15,722 nt of DNA, from the NCBI GenBank assembly GCA_050180015.1, contig JBFXEO010000047.1, positions 1-15,722 of the forward strand. The letters are read 5' to 3'. A program made the position numbers and the translations under genes. This DNA is from JBFXEO01 sp050180015. GTDB lineage: Bacteria > Bacteroidota > Bacteroidia > Bacteroidales > Tenuifilaceae. Below, one piece after another: positions 8,482 through 14,632 of this stretch (positions within the stretch are counted from its first letter, which is position 1; each line of letters opens with the position of its first letter). Below the pieces are notes generated by a model. It was not told where the DNA came from. It ran no database searches and worked only from the letters and a program-made list of their open reading frames with translations.

Positions 8482-9258
8482 ATGTTACTTATTGATTCCC
8501 ATTCCCACTTATTTTCCGAGGAGTTTGATGAAGATAGGGCTGCGGTTATTCACAGAGCCGGCGAGGCGGGCATAGGGTATCATATTATGCCCAATATTGA
8601 TTCATCTACCACCGGCAGGATGCTGGAAGTATCGCAACGGTTTCCGCAATGTTTCCCGCTGATGGGCTTACACCCAACCTCGGTAAAGCTAAACTTTGAG
8701 GATGAACTTTTACATGTAGAGGGAATGCTGCAGAAGCATAAATTCTATGGTATCGGGGAGATAGGTATAGATTTGTATTGGGATAAAACCTATATTGAGC
8801 AGCAAAAGATGGCCTTCAGGCATCAGCTGAAGTTGGCGAAACGTTACCGCTTACCGGTAGCAATACATTCCCGAAATTCTTTGGATGAAATCTTTGAGAT
8901 AGTAGATAGTGAAATAGATGCAGACCTGAAAGGCGTATTCCACTGTTTTACCGGAACGCTGGATCAATATAAACATATTCTTGAGTACAAAAACTTTAAG
9001 GTAGGAATAGGCGGCGTGGTAACATACAAGAATGGTGGAGTAAATCTTCTTGTTCCTCAAATGGATTTAGACTCAATTCTGCTTGAGACGGATTCTCCGT
9101 ACCTGTCGCCTGTACCTGTTCGCGGGAAACGTAACGAGGGTTACAATTTGCTCTATGTAGCAAAAAGCGTTGCCAGCTTGCTGGAACTTCCATTGCTGGA
9201 TGTTGCCGGCAAAACAGCCGCCAGTGCCCAGAAATTTTTCAACTTGCCTATTCAATAA
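8482..9258 (+). CDS. tatD: TatD family metal-dependent hydrolase
   Basis: A cytoplasmic TIM-barrel metal-dependent hydrolase of the TatD/YcfH family. Members are described as 3'-5' DNases or, in related branches, D-aminoacyl-tRNA deacylases; the sequence cannot decide which applies here. The 258 residues are full length. The metal site is complete: HSH near the N-terminus (H7, H9), GEIGIDLYWD with E93, IHSRNS with H129, HCFTG with H154 and LLETDSPYL with D204. The signature VRGKRNE follows at 213-219. The ATG at 8482 begins directly with the IDSHSHL motif, as expected. It overlaps the downstream asparaginase gene by one base (TAATG), so the two are co-transcribed and probably translationally coupled. 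The symbol follows the family name; which TatD paralogue this is remains uncertain. Confidence 0.93.
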   Translation: MLLIDSHSHLFSEEFDEDRAAVIHRAGEAGIGYHIMPNIDSSTTGRMLEVSQRFPQCFPLMGLHPTSVKLNFEDELLHVEGMLQKHKFYGIGEIGIDLYWDKTYIEQQKMAFRHQLKLAKRYRLPVAIHSRNSLDEIFEIVDSEIDADLKGVFHCFTGTLDQYKHILEYKNFKVGIGGVVTYKNGGVNLLVPQMDLDSILLETDSPYLSPVPVRGKRNEGYNLLYVAKSVASLLELPLLDVAGKTAASAQKFFNLPIQ

Positions 9259-10298
9259 TGATGTCAGTACCCAACACTTCTATCTTGATTATATACACCG
9301 GTGGAACAATAGGGATGAAGCAAAACCCCGAAACCGGCGCACTTTCGCCATTCAATTTTGAGCATATAGAGGAGGAAGTGCCTGAACTTCGGAAGTTTGG
9401 TTTTAGCTTGCATACCATTCCCTTTGATCCACCCATTGATTCATCGGATATTACTCCCGATTTTTGGGTTAAGCTGGCATTAATCATTCGCGATAATTAC
9501 AGCATATACGACGGCTTTGTTATTCTGCATGGAACCGATACCATGTCGTTTACGGCATCAGCCTTAAGCTTCATGCTTGAGGGATTAGGTAAACCCGTTG
9601 TGCTTACAGGCTCGCAACTCCCAATAGGTATGCTTCGTACCGATGGCAAGGAAAACCTTATAAGTGCCGTAGAAATTGCTGCGGCACAGCAAAATGGCCA
9701 ACCAATGGTTCCGGAGGTTACAATTTTTTTCGAGAACAGGCTTTACCGGGGAAACCGTACTACAAAGCATAACGCCGAACATTTCAATGCGTTTCGTTCC
9801 AACAACTATCCGTTTTTAGCGGAGGCCGGGATCACCATTAAGTATAACTTCCCATTTATCCATTACCCTACAGGAAAGCAGGGGTTACGCGTACATACAA
9901 AGCTTGATTCCAATATTGGGGTTTTGAAATTGTTCCCCGGGATTACCCCCGATACGGTGAACGCCGTGATTGGTTCCAGGGGAATTAAGGCAATTATACT
10001 GGAAACTTTTGGTTCCGGGAACTCGTTAAGCCAGCAGTGGTTTCTCGATTTAATTAATACCGCCGTAAAAAATAATATAGTGGTGTTTAACGTTACACAA
10101 TGCAATGCGGGTAGTGTAGATATGGATAAGTACGAGAATGGCCTTAAGCTAAAGCGCGTGGGTGTGGTTGGTGGAAACGATATAACTTTTGAGGCAGCAG
10201 TAGCAAAGCTAATGTTCCTGATGGGCCTGGGGTTGCTCGGTAGCAGGTTGGCGCAGGAACTCACAAAATCCATCAGCGGCGAAATTACCCTACATTAA
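9258..10298 (+). CDS. ansA: Type I (cytoplasmic) L-asparaginase
   Basis: Hydrolyses L-asparagine to L-aspartate and ammonia. The 346-residue protein has no signal peptide, as expected of the cytoplasmic type I enzyme rather than the secreted type II form. The first catalytic motif is YTGGTIG (13-19), with nucleophile T17. The second is HGTDTMSFTASALSFML (91-107), with T93 and D94. A lysine in the RGNRTTKHN segment (K170) is the expected third triad residue. LTGSQLPIGMLRTDGKENL (117-133) and the late CNAGSVD segment are also typical. The ATG overlaps the tatD stop (TAATG) and is followed by a second ATG one codon later, so the true first residue is ambiguous by one position. No terminator follows before the tRNA gene 69 bases downstream. 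Confidence 0.95.
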   Translation: MMSVPNTSILIIYTGGTIGMKQNPETGALSPFNFEHIEEEVPELRKFGFSLHTIPFDPPIDSSDITPDFWVKLALIIRDNYSIYDGFVILHGTDTMSFTASALSFMLEGLGKPVVLTGSQLPIGMLRTDGKENLISAVEIAAAQQNGQPMVPEVTIFFENRLYRGNRTTKHNAEHFNAFRSNNYPFLAEAGITIKYNFPFIHYPTGKQGLRVHTKLDSNIGVLKLFPGITPDTVNAVIGSRGIKAIILETFGSGNSLSQQWFLDLINTAVKNNIVVFNVTQCNAGSVDMDKYENGLKLKRVGVVGGNDITFEAAVAKLMFLMGLGLLGSRLAQELTKSISGEITLH

Positions 10299-10302
10299 TC
10301 AT

Positions 10303-10333
10303 TGTTTATTTCAATATTTTTTTTGTAATTTGC
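10303..10333 (+). promoter_or_regulatory. Putative promoter for tRNA-Ser
   Basis: TTG at 10303-10305 is followed after 20 bases by TAATTTGC (10326-10333). This resembles the Bacteroidota TTG/TAnnTTTG arrangement with correct spacing, although the -7 box is one base short. The predicted start near 10340 precedes the mature tRNA 5' end by about 28 bases. Confidence 0.5.
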
Positions 10334-10367
10334 GCCACGAAATTTGTGTTTAAGGAGTATAGCAATG

Positions 10368-10458
10368 GGAGAGATGGCCGAGTGGTCGAAGGCGCACGCC
10401 TGGAAAGTGTGTAGGCTCCAAAAGGGCCTCATGGGTTCGAATCCCATTCTCTCCGCCA
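10368..10458 (+). tRNA. tRNA-Ser (anticodon GGA)
   Basis: The acceptor stem GGAGAGA (10368-10374) pairs with TCTCTCC (10448-10454), followed by discriminator G and an encoded CCA. The anticodon stem CACGC/GTGTG (10395-10399 and 10407-10411) encloses the loop CTGGAAA with anticodon GGA (10402-10404), reading UCC and UCU serine codons. A long variable arm (around AGGCTCCAAAAGGGCCT) gives the class II shape of serine tRNAs. The T-arm GGGTTCGAATCCC is canonical. At 91 nt including CCA the length fits tRNA-Ser. It lies between the asparaginase and exbB genes on the same strand; I see no integrated element or att duplication at its 3' end. Confidence 0.97.
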
Positions 10459-10531
10459 GAATTTCAACAGATAAAAATGAGTATTAATTTTAAAACAAAA
10501 CCCTTAGTAATAATTTAACGACAAACAAACC

Positions 10532-11335
10532 ATGAAAAAGCTATTTGCATTAGTTGCAGTTTTAGGAGTACTCAGCATGGGTACAACCTACGTTTCGGCT
10601 CAGGAGGAATCCGCAATGAAGTCCGATACTGCAGTTACTCAACAAGATTCAACTACAGTAGAGGAGGCTACAACCGCAGCAGCTCCGGCCGAGCAGGAAC
10701 AATCCCTTCATAAAATTCTTAAAAGCAAATTTATTGAAGGTGGTCCTGGTTTTATGGCATCAATTCTTTTGACCCTTATTTTTGGTTTAGCAATTGTAAT
10801 TGAGCGTATTATTTACTTAAGTTTAGCATCTACTAACACCGAAAAGCTGTTGAAGGACATTGAGAAAGCCCTTGAAACGGGTGGTGTTGATGCAGCTAAG
10901 GAAGTTTGCCGCAATACGCGTGGCCCTGTGGCCAGTATTTTCTATCAGGGTCTCGACCGTATACACGAAGGTATTGAAGTTGCTGAAAAATCAATTGTTT
11001 CTTACGGGTCTGTTCAAATGGGTCAGCTGGAAACAGGACTTACCTGGATTTCTCTTTTCATTGCAATAGCACCTATGCTCGGGTTTATGGGAACGGTTAT
11101 CGGTATGATCGGCGCTTTCGACGCCATTGAAGTTGCCGGCGATATATCTCCCGCGCTTGTGGCCGGAGGTATCAAAATTGCCCTTATCACCACCGTATTT
11201 GGTCTTATTGTTGCTATTATCTTGCAAATTTTTTACAACTACCTGCTTTCAAAGATTGATAAGATAACCAACGACATGGAAGACGCTTCCATTAGCCTAC
11301 TTGATCTTTTAGTTAAATATAACCTTAAAAAGTAA
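10532..11335 (+). CDS. exbB: MotA/TolQ/ExbB proton channel family protein
   Basis: ExbB is the inner-membrane proton-channel subunit that, with ExbD, uses the proton motive force to energise TonB-dependent outer-membrane transport. The 267 residues begin with a signal-peptide-like stretch ending VSA-Q (cleavage near 23/24), then an acidic Thr/Ala/Gln-rich linker (24-58). Three transmembrane helices follow at about 73-96, 171-195 and 209-235. The family signature APMLGFMGTVIGMIGAFD (180-197) and the following AGGIKIALITTVFGLIVAI (211-229) carry the pore threonines (about T188 and T220/T221). The cytoplasmic loop between helices 1 and 2 is of normal length. It heads a cluster with a small membrane protein (6-base gap) and two ExbD genes. 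A weak -7-like TAATTTTA lies at 10485-10492, but no strong promoter is visible. TolQ is an alternative name; two downstream ExbD genes favour ExbB. Confidence 0.9.
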   Translation: MKKLFALVAVLGVLSMGTTYVSAQEESAMKSDTAVTQQDSTTVEEATTAAAPAEQEQSLHKILKSKFIEGGPGFMASILLTLIFGLAIVIERIIYLSLASTNTEKLLKDIEKALETGGVDAAKEVCRNTRGPVASIFYQGLDRIHEGIEVAEKSIVSYGSVQMGQLETGLTWISLFIAIAPMLGFMGTVIGMIGAFDAIEVAGDISPALVAGGIKIALITTVFGLIVAIILQIFYNYLLSKIDKITNDMEDASISLLDLLVKYNLKK

Positions 11336-11341
11336 AATAAA

Positions 11342-11770
11342 ATGCAGAATAGCGCAATATCTAAGATGCTTAAGGTTTTATCGTGGATATTAATGGGTAT
11401 TTCCATTATTTTAACGGTACTTTTCTATACCGGAAATATTACGGAAGAACCATTTATTTTCTGGGCTTATATCCTTTTTGGTTTGGCAATTATAGTGGCA
11501 CTCGGTTTCCCACTATTCTTCTTTTTCAAAGAGCCCAAGAAAGCCCTTAAAACCTTGGCAGGGATAGGTGTAATGGGTTTGGTGTTTCTGATCGGTTACC
11601 TTTTTGCCGACTCAACACCTATTTACTCGGCTACCCGGAACCCCGATCTTTCCAACCCTAAAGTTCTAATCTTAACTGATACAGGCCTTATTGCTACATA
11701 CATAATGTTCGGTGCAGCATTAATTATGTTACTTTATTTCGGGGCAAGAAACATTTTTCAAAAAAAGTAG
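11342..11770 (+). CDS. Four-helix membrane protein of the exb operon, function unknown
   Basis: I do not recognise a named family. The 142-residue protein is strongly hydrophobic with four predicted membrane helices at about 10-29, 38-62, 70-89 and 113-135, short charged loops (KEPKKALK near 64-70) and a basic C-terminus. An extramembrane loop of roughly 24 residues (about 90-112, including STPIYSATRNPDLSNPK) separates helices 3 and 4. There is no signal peptide and no catalytic motif. The ATG at 11342 is 6 bases after the exbB stop, so co-transcription is nearly certain. From memory, a small uncharacterised membrane protein between exbB and exbD recurs in Bacteroidota genomes, which suggests an accessory or assembly role for the proton channel; that role is inference from context only. 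Confidence 0.8.
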   Translation: MQNSAISKMLKVLSWILMGISIILTVLFYTGNITEEPFIFWAYILFGLAIIVALGFPLFFFFKEPKKALKTLAGIGVMGLVFLIGYLFADSTPIYSATRNPDLSNPKVLILTDTGLIATYIMFGAALIMLLYFGARNIFQKK

Positions 11771-11831
11771 TTGAATATATGGTTATCCTCCGGATAAGAT
11801 ACCGGGTTAACCTATAAAAAACAATACTGAG

Positions 11832-12407
11832 ATGTCAAAAAAAATACCAGAAATCAATGCTAGTTCGATGGCTGACATCGCGTTCTTGCTCTTGATTTTC
11901 TTCCTGATGGTCACTACCATGAACGTGGACACGGGATTACCCAGAATGCTTCCTCCAATGCCTAACCCAGATGAAAAACAGGACGATGTTGAGGTTAAGA
12001 AGAGGAACATTTTTACGGTACTAATCAACAAGAGCGACAAACTCCTTGTGCGTGGAGAACCCATGGATGTTTCAATGCTTAAGGATAGAACCAAGGAGTT
12101 TGTAGTTAACCCGAATGACGACTTGAACCTATCCGAACAAGAAGAGAAAGACGTTCCCCTGATAGGGAAATATAGAGTATCCAAGGGGGTTGTTTCTTTA
12201 CAGAACGATAGGGGCACTTCTTACAGGATGTACATGAAAGTTCAGAACGAGTTGGTTGCCGCTTACAATGAGCTACGGGAAGATTTATCCCGCAACATGT
12301 TCGGGAAGCCATACGATAAACTTACTAAGGATGAGCAGGATGCAATTGGGAAAGCGCTACCACAGCGTATATCTGAGGCTGAACCTAAAAATGTAGGAGG
12401 AAAGTAG
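11832..12407 (+). CDS. exbD: ExbD/TolR family protein 1
   Basis: ExbD is the partner of ExbB: a single-pass inner-membrane protein with a periplasmic domain, whose membrane aspartate carries the proton. The short N-terminus MSKKIPEINASSMADIAF places the key aspartate at D15, at the start of the helix ADIAFLLLIFFLMVTTM (14-30). The periplasmic part (about 35-191) contains a typical strand segment (KRNIFTVLINKSDKLLVRGE) and then an insert-rich, highly charged C-terminal half ending GGK, longer than the roughly 140-residue E. coli ExbD. It follows the small membrane protein by 61 bases and precedes a second exbD by 2 bases. The two ExbD proteins probably act as non-identical subunits around one ExbB pentamer; this is inferred from operon structure. 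Confidence 0.92.
   Translation: MSKKIPEINASSMADIAFLLLIFFLMVTTMNVDTGLPRMLPPMPNPDEKQDDVEVKKRNIFTVLINKSDKLLVRGEPMDVSMLKDRTKEFVVNPNDDLNLSEQEEKDVPLIGKYRVSKGVVSLQNDRGTSYRMYMKVQNELVAAYNELREDLSRNMFGKPYDKLTKDEQDAIGKALPQRISEAEPKNVGGK
12395..12400 (+). promoter_or_regulatory. Strong Shine-Dalgarno for the second exbD
   Basis: AGGAGG lies 9 bases before the ATG at 12410, inside the last codons of the first exbD (Gly-Gly-Lys). It is the clearest Shine-Dalgarno in the window, where most genes have none, and suggests that the second ExbD is translated efficiently relative to the first. Confidence 0.65.
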
Positions 12408-12409
12408 CT

Positions 12410-12883
12410 ATGGGAAAATTTCGACGTAAAGGGAAAGGTGGAATGCCCGCCATTTCAACAGCTTCTCTACCCGATATCGTATTCATGCTTCTTTTCTTTT
12501 TCATGGTAAGTACAAGCATGCGGGAGACAACTCTTTTTGTTAAGGCAAGTTTGCCCGAAGCAACTGAAGTGGCCAAATTAGAGAAAAAATCGTTAGTTTC
12601 TTACATCTATGTTGGTCCCCCATTAAGGAGCTTTCAAGCACTTTATGGAACGGAACCCAGGATACAGCTTAACGATAGTTTTAAAACCCTGGATGATATT
12701 CGCGACTTCATTTCATCTGAACGCGATGCCATGGGTGAGTCTGATAGGCCTTTGCTTACCACCTCGTTAAAGGTAGATGAGGATACCCGTATGGGTATAG
12801 TTACCGATATCAAGCAGGAACTCCGTAAGGCCAGCGCACTTAAAATTAACTACGCTGCCAGAAGGATGGATAAGAAGAAGTAA
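12410..12883 (+). CDS. exbD: ExbD/TolR family protein 2
   Basis: Second ExbD of the operon, 157 residues. A basic N-terminus (MGKFRRKGKGGMPA) is followed by SLPDIVFMLLFFFMVSTSM, with the proton-carrying aspartate at D22 at the head of the single membrane helix. The periplasmic domain includes a LEKKSLVSYIYVG strand and a C-terminal segment LKVDEDTRMGIVTDIKQELR, typical of ExbD/TolR (the 'vD.dt..g.v..v.q.lr' pattern). It starts 2 bases after the first exbD stop, behind a strong Shine-Dalgarno, and is the last gene before an intrinsic terminator. It is clearly diverged from the first ExbD in length and in its periplasmic part, so the pair is not a recent duplication. Confidence 0.93.
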   Translation: MGKFRRKGKGGMPAISTASLPDIVFMLLFFFMVSTSMRETTLFVKASLPEATEVAKLEKKSLVSYIYVGPPLRSFQALYGTEPRIQLNDSFKTLDDIRDFISSERDAMGESDRPLLTTSLKVDEDTRMGIVTDIKQELRKASALKINYAARRMDKKK

Positions 12884-12906
12884 AATTCACGTAATCGTAT
12901 AATTGA

Positions 12907-12935
12907 AAGGAGGAATTATTTCCTCCTTCTTTTTT
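12907..12935 (+). terminator. Intrinsic terminator of the exb operon
   Basis: A 9-bp perfect stem AAGGAGGAA/TTCCTCCTT with a TTAT loop (12907-12928) is followed by C and six T residues. It begins 23 bases after the stop of the second exbD gene and separates the operon from the alkaline phosphatase gene. Confidence 0.9.
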
Positions 12936-12940
12936 GTATA

Positions 12941-12977
12941 TTACGTTAATGTTAAGGATTTTCTAATATTAACGTAA
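12941..12977. promoter_or_regulatory. Long AT-rich inverted repeat upstream of alkaline phosphatase, possible operator
   Basis: TTACGTTAATGTTA (12941-12954) and TAATATTAACGTAA (12964-12977) pair over 14 positions with only one G-T wobble, around a 9-base spacer. It is not followed by a T-run, and a terminator already lies just upstream, so it is more likely a dyad binding site than a second terminator. Its right arm overlaps where the -33 element would be for the -7-like box at 13000-13007. Confidence 0.5.
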
Positions 12978-12999
12978 CGGTAATTATTTTTCTTCTTCA

Positions 13000-13007
13000 T
13001 ACTTTTA
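13000..13007 (+). promoter_or_regulatory. Possible -7 box for the alkaline phosphatase gene
   Basis: TACTTTTA matches TAnnTTTG at all but the last position. It lies 26 bases before the ATG at 13026, predicting a short leader. There is no TTG at the -33 position, which would fit a promoter needing an activator. Confidence 0.35.
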
Positions 13008-13025
13008 CCCTAAAATTAAAATAGA

Positions 13026-14444
13026 ATGAAAGCAAAAAAGTTACTGCTAATACTAACCGTCTTGCTGGCAATTTCTGGTTGCGCTGGGAAAGAGGACAAC
13101 CATAGGGCAAAGTACGTATTCCTTTTTATTGGCGATGGAATGGGCATTCAGCAGGTGAACTCAGCCAAGGTTTACTCCGACAGCGTTTTAAACGATACCG
13201 CGGGTGTGGCGTTTACCAAGTTTCCTGTGGCATCGCTGGCCAATACCTACGCGGCCAACAGGTATATAACCTGTTCCGCAGCTGCCGGGACGGCTCTTTC
13301 AACCGGGCACAAAACTTCAATTGGCACACTTGGCCTTACCGCCAACCATAAGGACACGCTTTATAGCATAGCCAAGAAGTTTAAAGGTTCAGGCCGGAAA
13401 GTGGCCATTTTAACAAGCGTTAGTATTGACCATGCTACTCCGGCTGCATTTTACGCCCACAACAGCTCCCGTAACAGCTACTACGATATTGCAAAATACC
13501 TCATTAGCAGCAACTATGATTTTTTTGCATCGGGGGGCTTTCTGGAGCCTTACGGCCCTAAAAATGATAGCTCCGCTGCCTCAATTTATGAATTGGGTGC
13601 AGAAAATGGCGTATCCTTTACATCAACATTTTCTGGAATCGATTCATTAAGACGGATTGAAAATAGTAAAATTGTTTACTCTGCACCCAATCCCGCCAAG
13701 GGAAGCTCCTTACAATATGAGATTGATAGAGGTTCCGATGATATATCCCTTGCTGATATTACCCGGAAAGCAATAGAGTTTACCGATAACCCGAATGGTT
13801 TTTTTATGATGGTTGAGGGCGGAAAAATTGACTGGGCTTGCCATGATAACGATGCTGCTACGGCAATATACGAGGTGCTGGCATTTTCAGATGCAGTAAA
13901 CGTTGCGCTGGCATTCTACCAAAAACATCCCGATGAAACCTTAATAGTTATTACCGCCGATCACGAAACGGGTGGAATGTCGTTGGGCAACAATAGCAAC
14001 GGTTACGATAACCACCTAACACTTCTGAAAGGACAAAAACTATCGCAGGAAAAATTACACGGTGTGATTGATGGCTTAAAATTAACATCGCCCAAACCTT
14101 CGTTTGGCAAGGTGCTTTTAGCTATAGAGGCAGAAACAGGATTAACTGCAGACGGTGAATTTGCTTTAACCCCTGATGAGCTGGCGGAGTTTAAACATGC
14201 CTACGATTTGTATTTTGGTAACTCTAATTCAACTCGCCAAACCTATAGCGATACCGATATACTGGCTAAAGCTGTGCTATCGGTACTGAACAAAAAAGCC
14301 GGTATAGGATGGACAAGCTCCTCGCACACCGGATCGCCGGTACCCGTTTTTGCATTGGGTGCGGGGCAAGAGTTGTTTTCCCCTCTTTTGGACAATACCG
14401 ACATTCCCAAAAATATTGTAAAGGCATCAGGTATAGGCAAATAA
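13026..14444 (+). CDS. PhoA-like alkaline phosphatase, predicted lipoprotein
   Basis: A phosphomonoesterase releasing phosphate from organic esters outside the cytoplasm. The 472 residues begin with a lipoprotein signal peptide ending ISG-C (C19), followed by AGKED, which resembles the charged signal sending Bacteroidota lipoproteins to the cell surface. The active site of the alkaline phosphatase superfamily is complete: IGDGMG with D37, TCSAAAGTALSTG with nucleophile S84, SIDHATPAAF with T138, a candidate phosphate-binding R149, VEGGKIDWACH with E264, D269 and H273, ADHETGG with D312 and H313, and the late SSHTGSPVPV with H434. The base before the nucleophile is Cys83 where E. coli PhoA has Asp. 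Metal ligands for two zincs and one magnesium are therefore all present. The gene stands alone between two terminators; the upstream inverted repeat may mediate regulation, plausibly by phosphate, although I recognise no PHO box. Confidence 0.94.
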   Translation: MKAKKLLLILTVLLAISGCAGKEDNHRAKYVFLFIGDGMGIQQVNSAKVYSDSVLNDTAGVAFTKFPVASLANTYAANRYITCSAAAGTALSTGHKTSIGTLGLTANHKDTLYSIAKKFKGSGRKVAILTSVSIDHATPAAFYAHNSSRNSYYDIAKYLISSNYDFFASGGFLEPYGPKNDSSAASIYELGAENGVSFTSTFSGIDSLRRIENSKIVYSAPNPAKGSSLQYEIDRGSDDISLADITRKAIEFTDNPNGFFMMVEGGKIDWACHDNDAATAIYEVLAFSDAVNVALAFYQKHPDETLIVITADHETGGMSLGNNSNGYDNHLTLLKGQKLSQEKLHGVIDGLKLTSPKPSFGKVLLAIEAETGLTADGEFALTPDELAEFKHAYDLYFGNSNSTRQTYSDTDILAKAVLSVLNKKAGIGWTSSSHTGSPVPVFALGAGQELFSPLLDNTDIPKNIVKASGIGK

Positions 14445-14456
14445 TCCACTTATTTT

Positions 14457-14483
14457 AAAAAGGAGGGGAAACCCTCTTTTTTT
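14457..14483 (+). terminator. Intrinsic terminator after alkaline phosphatase
   Basis: The stem GAGGG/CCCTC with a GAAA (GNRA) tetraloop (14463-14476) is extended by a G-T pair and an A-tract/T-tract pairing to 14482. The T-run of seven residues serves as the release tract. It begins 12 bases after the stop codon. Confidence 0.88.
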
Positions 14484-14532
14484 GACTAATAACTTTTTTG
14501 AACATTTTTAAGGGCATTATCAATTGATAAAG

Positions 14533-14552
14533 TTCACATATCACCATGTGAA
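14533..14552. promoter_or_regulatory. Dyad TTCACAT-N6-ATGTGAA, possible operator
   Basis: A perfect 7-bp inverted repeat with a 6-base spacer lies in the 149-bp gap before the last gene, about 80 bases ahead of its ATG and upstream of the candidate promoter. There is no T-run after it, so it is not a terminator. The size and spacing fit a dimeric regulator, but no regulator can be named. Confidence 0.35.
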
Positions 14553-14568
14553 ACACCTCGCCTTATGC

Positions 14569-14597
14569 TTGTCATTAAAAAAAAAGTAATAAATTTA
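14569..14597 (+). promoter_or_regulatory. Possible promoter for the last gene
   Basis: TTG at 14569-14571 and TAAATTTA at 14590-14597 are spaced by 18 bases and approximate the Bacteroidota TTG/TAnnTTTG arrangement, with the last -7 base mismatched. A second -7-like box, TAACTTTA, lies at 14606-14613. Which of these is used cannot be decided from sequence. Confidence 0.3.
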
Positions 14598-14632
14598 CCT
14601 TTTATTAACTTTAAATCGAATCAAAACAAGCT

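Noticed and set aside
10459..10531. Integration site or att duplication downstream of tRNA-Ser
   Set aside because: I see no repeat of the tRNA 3' end, integrase or foreign gene nearby; the exb operon follows directly.
11781..11811. TTATCC-TCC-GGATAA hairpin between the small membrane protein and the first exbD as a terminator or attenuator
   Set aside because: The 6-bp stem has a 3-base loop and no T-run, and the genes on either side clearly belong together; at most it is a weak processing or stability hairpin.
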